Shown one piece after another: positions 59,393 to 64,000 of a DNA stretch of 64,000 nt. The stretch spans positions 1 to 64,000 of the forward strand of contig MKTJ01000042.1 of the NCBI GenBank assembly GCA_001898225.1, given 5' to 3'. The position numbers and the translations under genes were made by a program. Each line of letters starts with the position of its first letter. The stretch's first letter is position 1. The notes under the pieces were generated by a model. The model was not told the origin of the DNA, ran no database searches, and was given only the letters and a program-made list of their open reading frames with translations. This stretch comes from Chloroflexi bacterium 54-19 (GTDB lineage: Bacteria; Chloroflexota; Chloroflexia; Chloroheliales; Chloroheliaceae).

Positions 59393-60241
59393 TTAGAAAG
59401 AGGCGTGCGGGTTGGCCTGTTGGCTGACCGCCGCCCGGAAATCGCGCAAAAACTCCTGGGCGTCAAAGCCGTGTTCGAATTGCCAGCAGGCTATCACTAA
59501 AGAAGCCCTGGCGGTCCACCAGTAAAGGCGGTCCAGGAGTTTTTGGTTGGGGTCGAAGCCGTAGCTTTCGAAGAATTCAGCCCACTTTGCGGGCGGCACA
59601 TACCACCAGAGCATTTGCCCGCAATCCTGGACCGGGTCGCCCAACCGGATTTCATCCCAATCCACCATCACCAACCGCTCTCCGGCCAGCAGCATGTTTT
59701 GGTTGTTAGGTTCAGCGTGGACCGGGGCAAGCTCAACGGCTTCTAAGGTGGCAGCATCTTTTCTCAGTTTATCGAAAGCGGTCTCTAAATCTTTCCCTTC
59801 TATTCCCCCGGCCCGTTTGAGGTTCTCCCACCGCTTTTCCAGTTCGGCAACATCCCTGGCGACCAGTTCCCGGTGCGTCAGAGTTTGGTTTTGAGAAAGA
59901 AGCTCTATAAGCAGGGTATCTTCGTGATACTTGCGGATAAAGGCGGAGAGGTAAGCGAGGTGTCCGGTGAACCAGCTTTTTGGAGGGTTGGGTCCTTCGA
60001 TAAACTCCTGGATTACAAAAGATTTTCCCTGGATTACCCCGGCTTCCAGCACTTCCGGGGCGACTCCAATTTTGCCCAGGCGGCGGAGGGGTTCGGCGTT
60101 CCCGGTTCCAAATTTTAAGAAAACCTTCCGGTTTCCGGCCTGAAAGATGAGGCACTCCTTTTGATGGCCCTGGTCTGGCCGGGTGAGTGTCCAACCGGAG
60201 AGGCTAAATTTTTCTTCCAGAAGTTGAATAATAGTCTCCAT
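59393..60241 (-). CDS. APH-fold phosphotransferase with altered catalytic motif
   Basis: 282 aa, aminoglycoside/fructosamine-kinase-like fold. The N-lobe has KVFLKFGTGNAEPL with the ATP-binding Lys and VIQEFIEGPNPP as hinge. The catalytic loop reads VHAEPNNQNML where the family has HGDxxxxN, so the catalytic Asp is a Glu; the metal-binding VMVDWDE is intact. The substitution may weaken or alter activity. ATG at 60241 follows AGAGGG; a longer start at 60289 lacks a site. Single gene, divergent from the next SDR. Confidence 0.8.
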   Translation of the reverse strand: METIIQLLEEKFSLSGWTLTRPDQGHQKECLIFQAGNRKVFLKFGTGNAEPLRRLGKIGVAPEVLEAGVIQGKSFVIQEFIEGPNPPKSWFTGHLAYLSAFIRKYHEDTLLIELLSQNQTLTHRELVARDVAELEKRWENLKRAGGIEGKDLETAFDKLRKDAATLEAVELAPVHAEPNNQNMLLAGERLVMVDWDEIRLGDPVQDCGQMLWWYVPPAKWAEFFESYGFDPNQKLLDRLYWWTARASLVIACWQFEHGFDAQEFLRDFRAAVSQQANPHASF

Positions 60242-60499
60242 TTTCCCTCTAAACCTCACCTGAGCACGAGCATAAACATCCCACATCAAACCCTTCGCGC
60301 GTTACAACATAATAATTCCCCTGAATAATTTTAACACATAGCTTGCTTACCTGATAGTATTCTGCCTGTTTCAATTGCATATTCACCATATTTTAAGCAT
60401 AACGCTAAGTTTTAAGCCTCTCTCTGGCACCTGCCTTGCTAAATATGGGAGCAAGTGGATTAAAGGAAACGAAACAAATGTCAGAAGGAGATTCTCAGC

Positions 60500-61501
60500 A
60501 TGACTGAGCAAGCAAGACCGGAAGTAGTAGTGATAACGGGCGCCTCCGCCGGGTTGGGCCGGGCGATTGCCCACGAGTTTGCCCGCCGCGGGGCCCATAT
60601 CGGGCTGCTGGCTCGGGGCACAGAAAGTTTGCAGGCAGCGGCGCGTGAGGTTGAAGAATTGGGGGGGGAGGCCCTTATTCTGCCGACTGATGTGGCCGAT
60701 GCCAACCAACTTGAAGCGGCGGCCCAGGCGGTAGAGGAACAGTTTGGCCCGATTGACATCTGGGTCAACAACGCCATGACCTCGGTTTTCTCGCCTTTCA
60801 AGGAGATGACCGCCGACGAGTTCAAACGGGTAACCGAGGTAACTTACCTGGGAGTCGTTTATGGCACTATGGCGGCGTTGCGCCGGATGCTTCCCCGCGA
60901 CCGGGGTACGATTGTCCTGGTCGGGTCGGCCCTGGCCTACCGGGGCATCCCCTTGCAGTCGGCCTATTGCGGCAGTAAACATGCCATCCAGGGTTTTAGC
61001 GATTCGCTCCGGGCCGAACTTCTTCACGACAAAAGCAATGTACAACTGACGATGGTTCAGATGCCCGCCCTGAATACACCCCAATTTGGCTGGGTTAAAA
61101 GCCGTTTGCCCAAAAAGGCCCAGCCGGTCCCACCGATTTTCCAGCCGGAAGTTGGAGCCAGGGCCGTCTACTACGCCGCCCATCACAAACGGCGTGAGAT
61201 TTACGTGGGTGGTTCGACCAGCATCGTGATAGTTGGCAACAAAATTTTCCCCGGCCTGGGCGACCTTTACCTGGCAAAGACCGGTTACAAAGGCCAGCAG
61301 ACTGACGAGCCGGAAAACCCCCACCGGCCCAACAATTTGTGGGAGCCAGTCAAGGGTGACCCAGGCACGCATGGCACCTTTGATGCCCAGGCCAAAGCTA
61401 ATAGCCTTCAACTCTGGGCCGATTTGCACCGGGGCTGGTTTGGCCTGGGGGCCGCTGCCGTGGCGGGTCTGGGTTTTTTACTCTCTCGAAGTAAAAAGTA
61501 A
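60500..61501 (+). CDS. SDR oxidoreductase with C-terminal membrane anchor
   Basis: 333 aa. The SDR core spans about 1-250: TGASAGLGRAIAHEFARRG, NNAMTSV, GSALAYRG, and the Tyr-Lys pair in SAYCGSKHAIQG. About 80 further residues follow, with LGDLYLAKTGYKGQQTDEP and a C-terminal hydrophobic helix (FGLGAAAVAGLGFLLS) ending in SRSKK. This long, tail-anchored SDR form acts at the membrane, perhaps on lipids. AAGGAG site. It begins a run with DUF1360 and GH15 genes. Confidence 0.88.
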   Translation: MTEQARPEVVVITGASAGLGRAIAHEFARRGAHIGLLARGTESLQAAAREVEELGGEALILPTDVADANQLEAAAQAVEEQFGPIDIWVNNAMTSVFSPFKEMTADEFKRVTEVTYLGVVYGTMAALRRMLPRDRGTIVLVGSALAYRGIPLQSAYCGSKHAIQGFSDSLRAELLHDKSNVQLTMVQMPALNTPQFGWVKSRLPKKAQPVPPIFQPEVGARAVYYAAHHKRREIYVGGSTSIVIVGNKIFPGLGDLYLAKTGYKGQQTDEPENPHRPNNLWEPVKGDPGTHGTFDAQAKANSLQLWADLHRGWFGLGAAAVAGLGFLLSRSKK

Positions 61502-61592
61502 AAATTCAAGCATCGAGAAATTGAATCCCACAGCTTAATGAGGGGTTTTTGAAGAAAAGAGCCTTTTAGAGAAAAAGAGGAGTACCTGACCG

Positions 61593-62081
61593 ATGTCCGA
61601 AGAAGAAGCAAAAGTTCAGCAAAGGGCCACCTATGTCACCCTTATTGGCGTATTCACGACCCTTCTGGGTGTGTTGAGTTTTAAGAAAGGCCGGGAATGG
61701 CGCTTAAAGCCGTTCGACCTGGTCCTCTTGAGCCTGTCGGCTTTCCGGGCCGGACATCTTATCGCTTATGATAAAGTTGCCGAACCGTTGCGCCATCCTT
61801 TCACCGAGACCCAGCAAGACCCCAGCGGTGCGGGAGATACGGTCGTGCCAAAAGGTTCGGGGGCCCAAAAAGCCCTGGGTGAACTGGTAGCCTGCCCGAC
61901 CTGTGTTGGAACCTGGGTCGGGGCCTTTTTAACTTACGGCCTGATGTTCCTGCCGGGGCCGACCAGGGTTTTGCTTGCCATCCTGAGCGCGACCGGCGTG
62001 GCCGAATTGCTTCACTCTCTCGGCGAAACCCTTAAATGGAATGGTCAACTGGCCCGCAACCGCTCCGGTTCCGACTCCTAG
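61593..62081 (+). CDS. DUF1360 membrane protein
   Basis: 162 aa. Two to three hydrophobic segments and the DUF1360 hallmark ELVACPTCVGTWVGAF, with Cys101, Cys104 and Trp108. The FDLVLLSLSAFRAGHLIAYDK segment is also typical. The function of the family is unknown; the CxxC could bind metal or be redox active. GAGGAG ribosome site. It lies 91 bp after the SDR and 14 bp before the GH15 gene. Confidence 0.82.
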   Translation: MSEEEAKVQQRATYVTLIGVFTTLLGVLSFKKGREWRLKPFDLVLLSLSAFRAGHLIAYDKVAEPLRHPFTETQQDPSGAGDTVVPKGSGAQKALGELVACPTCVGTWVGAFLTYGLMFLPGPTRVLLAILSATGVAELLHSLGETLKWNGQLARNRSGSDS

Positions 62082-62095
62082 AAATCGAGGCAAAA

Positions 62096-63994
62096 TTGGA
62101 CGGGTCTATACCCTTTATTCCCTATCCTCCCGTTGAAAAACATGGCGTTACCGGCGACCGCCGGAGCGCCGCCCTGGTCGCCGTCGATGGCACCCTCGAT
62201 TGGCTGTGCTGGCCCAACTACGATAGTCCACCGCTATTTGGCGTTTTGCTGGATGCCGCTAAGGGCGGGTACTGGCGGATTGGCCCGGCCTCACCCGTTC
62301 CCGGCCAACAGACCTTCCTGGCCGGTAGCCCGGTCCTGCTGACGACCTGGGAAACCGCATCGGGTCGGCTGGAACTGGCCGATATTATGCCCTGGCCCCA
62401 GGATGACCGCGGCCCCGGTCAGGCCGGGCGCCGGGCTGTCATCCGGCGATTGCGGTGTCTGAAGGGTTCTTTTAAAGCCGTGGTTGAGTGTAATCCCCGG
62501 CTAAATTTTCAAGAGGCGGCCCAGGTCAGCGCGGTCGAAGGGGGGTACCGTTTCGATTTACCCGGCCATTTCCTGGGGCTGTGGTCTTCTGTTCCCCTGG
62601 AAGCCAAACCGGGTCAGGTTGCGGCTTCGTTTGAGGTAAAAGAGGGCGAGGAAGCATGGTTTGTCCTGGCGCTGGATGAGGACGCTACTCGTTGGAACCT
62701 TGCAGCCGCCCGGGCCGCCTTCGATTCGACCCTGGATTACTGGAATAACTGGGTGGAGCATCTCGTTTATACCGGACCGCACCGCAAAAAGGTCTGTCAC
62801 TCGGCCATGATTTTGCACCTGCTCTCCTATGCTCCGACCGGGTCGGCGGTGGCGGCCCCGACCACCTCCCTACCGGAGCGGACCGGGGGCGACCGCAATT
62901 ATGACTACCGGTTTGCCTGGGTCCGTGATGCCTCTCTCTCACTTTCGATTCTGTCGCTTTTGGGCAAGACCTGGGCGGCCTGGCGTTACCTGGAATGGCT
63001 TTCCAGCCTTGAATCGGCCAGCGAGGAACCTATCCAGGTGGTCTATTCGGTGGATGGCGGTACCTGCCTGGACGAGCGTGAGCTTGAAAATGTCGAGGGC
63101 TATTGCCGGTCGCGCCCGGTCCGGGTCGGCAACCGGGCTTATAAACAGCGCCAGCTAGACTCTTTTGGCTACCTGGTCGAATGCGGTTTGACCTATGTTG
63201 AGCAGGGTTGTACCTGGGAGCCTAAATACTGGGACATGACTAAAAAGGTAGTCGAGTATGTCCTGGAAAACTGGCAGAAACCCGATAACGGCATCTGGGA
63301 ACTGCCCCACGCCGACCATTACGTTAGCAGCAAGGTTATGAGCTGGGTCGCCCTTGACCGGGCTGTTAAATTGGCCCGCCAGACCGGTCACGGCGACGAA
63401 GTCGATTCCTGGCAGGAAGTAGCTGACCGGATTCACGCCGAGGTAATGGAGCGGGGTTGGAGCGAGAAGTTGCAGGCTTTCCGGCAGCGTTACGACCACG
63501 ATAGTCTCGATGCCTCTTGCCTGCTCATTTCCGTAATGGAGTTCTTGCCGGGTGACCACCCCAGAATGGTGGCAACGCTCGAACGGTTGGAGGCTTCGCT
63601 TACCCTGGACGGTTTTATTTACCGTTTCGACCCGGCCCAGACGCCCGGACACCCGGCTTTACCGGTCGGGGAGTTCGAAGGAGCTTTCCTGCCATGCACC
63701 TTCTGGCTGGCGAACGCTTACGCCAGGGCTGGACAGCTTGAAAAGTGCGAGACTCTCCTGGCTAAATCGGAAAAGCTGGCCGGGGATTTGGGCCTTTTTG
63801 CCGAGGAAATCGACCCGCGAAACGGCGCGTTCCTGGGTAATTCCCCCATGATTTTCTCGCACGCCGAGTATTTAGGTGCTTTGCTGACCCTGGCTAATCA
63901 GCGCACTCTCGACCGGGTCCGCATGTCGGTCGGACAGACTATCCAGCGGGTTGGTAAGCTGGTCGGTCTCGACGAACCGGCCAGGCACGAATGA
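62096..63994 (+). CDS. Glycoside hydrolase family 15 protein (glucoamylase/trehalase-like)
   Basis: 632 aa, complete, ending just inside the window. It opens with the family N-terminus YPPVEKHGVTGDRRSAALVA and TLDWLCWPNYDSPP. The (alpha/alpha)6 barrel includes RNYDYRFAWVRDASL, the first catalytic-Glu region GIWELPHADHYVSSKVMSWV, and the second acid region LFAEEIDPRNGAFLGNSP. No signal peptide, so cytoplasmic action on trehalose, maltodextrin or glycogen-derived glucan is likely. TTG at 62096 follows GAGG; a longer ATG start would overlap the DUF1360 gene. Confidence 0.9.
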   Translation: MDGSIPFIPYPPVEKHGVTGDRRSAALVAVDGTLDWLCWPNYDSPPLFGVLLDAAKGGYWRIGPASPVPGQQTFLAGSPVLLTTWETASGRLELADIMPWPQDDRGPGQAGRRAVIRRLRCLKGSFKAVVECNPRLNFQEAAQVSAVEGGYRFDLPGHFLGLWSSVPLEAKPGQVAASFEVKEGEEAWFVLALDEDATRWNLAAARAAFDSTLDYWNNWVEHLVYTGPHRKKVCHSAMILHLLSYAPTGSAVAAPTTSLPERTGGDRNYDYRFAWVRDASLSLSILSLLGKTWAAWRYLEWLSSLESASEEPIQVVYSVDGGTCLDERELENVEGYCRSRPVRVGNRAYKQRQLDSFGYLVECGLTYVEQGCTWEPKYWDMTKKVVEYVLENWQKPDNGIWELPHADHYVSSKVMSWVALDRAVKLARQTGHGDEVDSWQEVADRIHAEVMERGWSEKLQAFRQRYDHDSLDASCLLISVMEFLPGDHPRMVATLERLEASLTLDGFIYRFDPAQTPGHPALPVGEFEGAFLPCTFWLANAYARAGQLEKCETLLAKSEKLAGDLGLFAEEIDPRNGAFLGNSPMIFSHAEYLGALLTLANQRTLDRVRMSVGQTIQRVGKLVGLDEPARHE

Positions 63995-64000
63995 TTTTTT

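Noticed and set aside
60383..61429. 348-aa frame opposite the tail-anchored SDR
   Set aside because: The SDR on the plus strand has all family motifs; the reverse frame has none.
1..64000. tRNA, rRNA, insertion sequences, prophage or integrase genes
   Set aside because: I looked through the gaps and reading frames and found none that could be supported.

Overview
The window reads as a piece of a free-living bacterial chromosome, most likely from the phylum Chloroflexota. This is an inference from gene content and style: large NB-ARC/TPR/LuxR regulators, Thr/Pro-rich lipoprotein linkers, GH15 and MMPL genes, DUF2079 membrane proteins, and frequent GTG/TTG starts. I see no rRNA, tRNA, insertion sequence, phage gene or CRISPR array. 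Murein genes (murE, murJ) show a walled cell. No outer-membrane assembly genes are visible.

Layout. 0.1-3.8 kb: an ECF sigma factor overlapping its probable membrane anti-sigma factor, and a polytopic membrane protein. 4.1-11 kb: a GT2 glycosyltransferase, aspartate kinase, a Gpt-like phosphoribosyltransferase, a WbuC-type cupin, an MMPL transporter and an aldose epimerase. 11.3-15.7 kb: a small Q/G/S-rich protein, then a leftward five-gene run (sigma-region-2-only protein, cytochrome P450, DinB-like mycothiol-type enzyme, hemerythrin, SnoaL-like protein). 16.4-23.5 kb: a LuxR-type ATPase regulator behind a repeat-rich promoter region, a heme-membrane/Rieske fusion, an aldo/keto reductase and a MATE pump. 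23.8-32.2 kb: Sua5 with a probably leaderless mRNA, a NarL-type two-component pair, a CopC-like secreted set, and a DJ-1 gene with two APH-fold kinases. 32.2-36.3 kb: an isochorismatase-S9 peptidase fusion and a tandem SUKH protein. 36.5-42.5 kb: a leftward cell-envelope cluster (thioesterase, unknown, murE, inositol-phosphatase family, murJ) whose gaps carry inverted pairs of heptamer repeats. 42.7-53.9 kb: NfeD/slipin, an MFS pump, small proteins, P1 peptidase, rhomboid, DUF2079, hydrolase, alcohol dehydrogenase and nitrilase. 54-64 kb: M17 aminopeptidase, thioesterase, an orphan substrate-binding lipoprotein, a MarR regulator with a matching operator before its SDR neighbour, an atypical APH kinase, and an SDR-DUF1360-GH15 run.

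The strongest unexplained signals are: (1) period-7 repeat arrays in four gaps, three of them as inverted pairs, which supply stop codons to the genes they abut; (2) two nearby genes that seem to lack ATG/GTG/TTG starts yet have good ribosome sites; (3) a MarR operator repeated upstream of the adjacent SDR; (4) a heme-membrane/Tat/Rieske fusion; (5) a sigma-region-2-only protein leading a P450 operon; (6) an in-frame joining of a cysteine hydrolase and an S9 peptidase that may be recent or an assembly artefact; (7) a terminator-like hairpin in the leader of the MATE gene. Protein functions are assigned by motif reading only. No searches were run.
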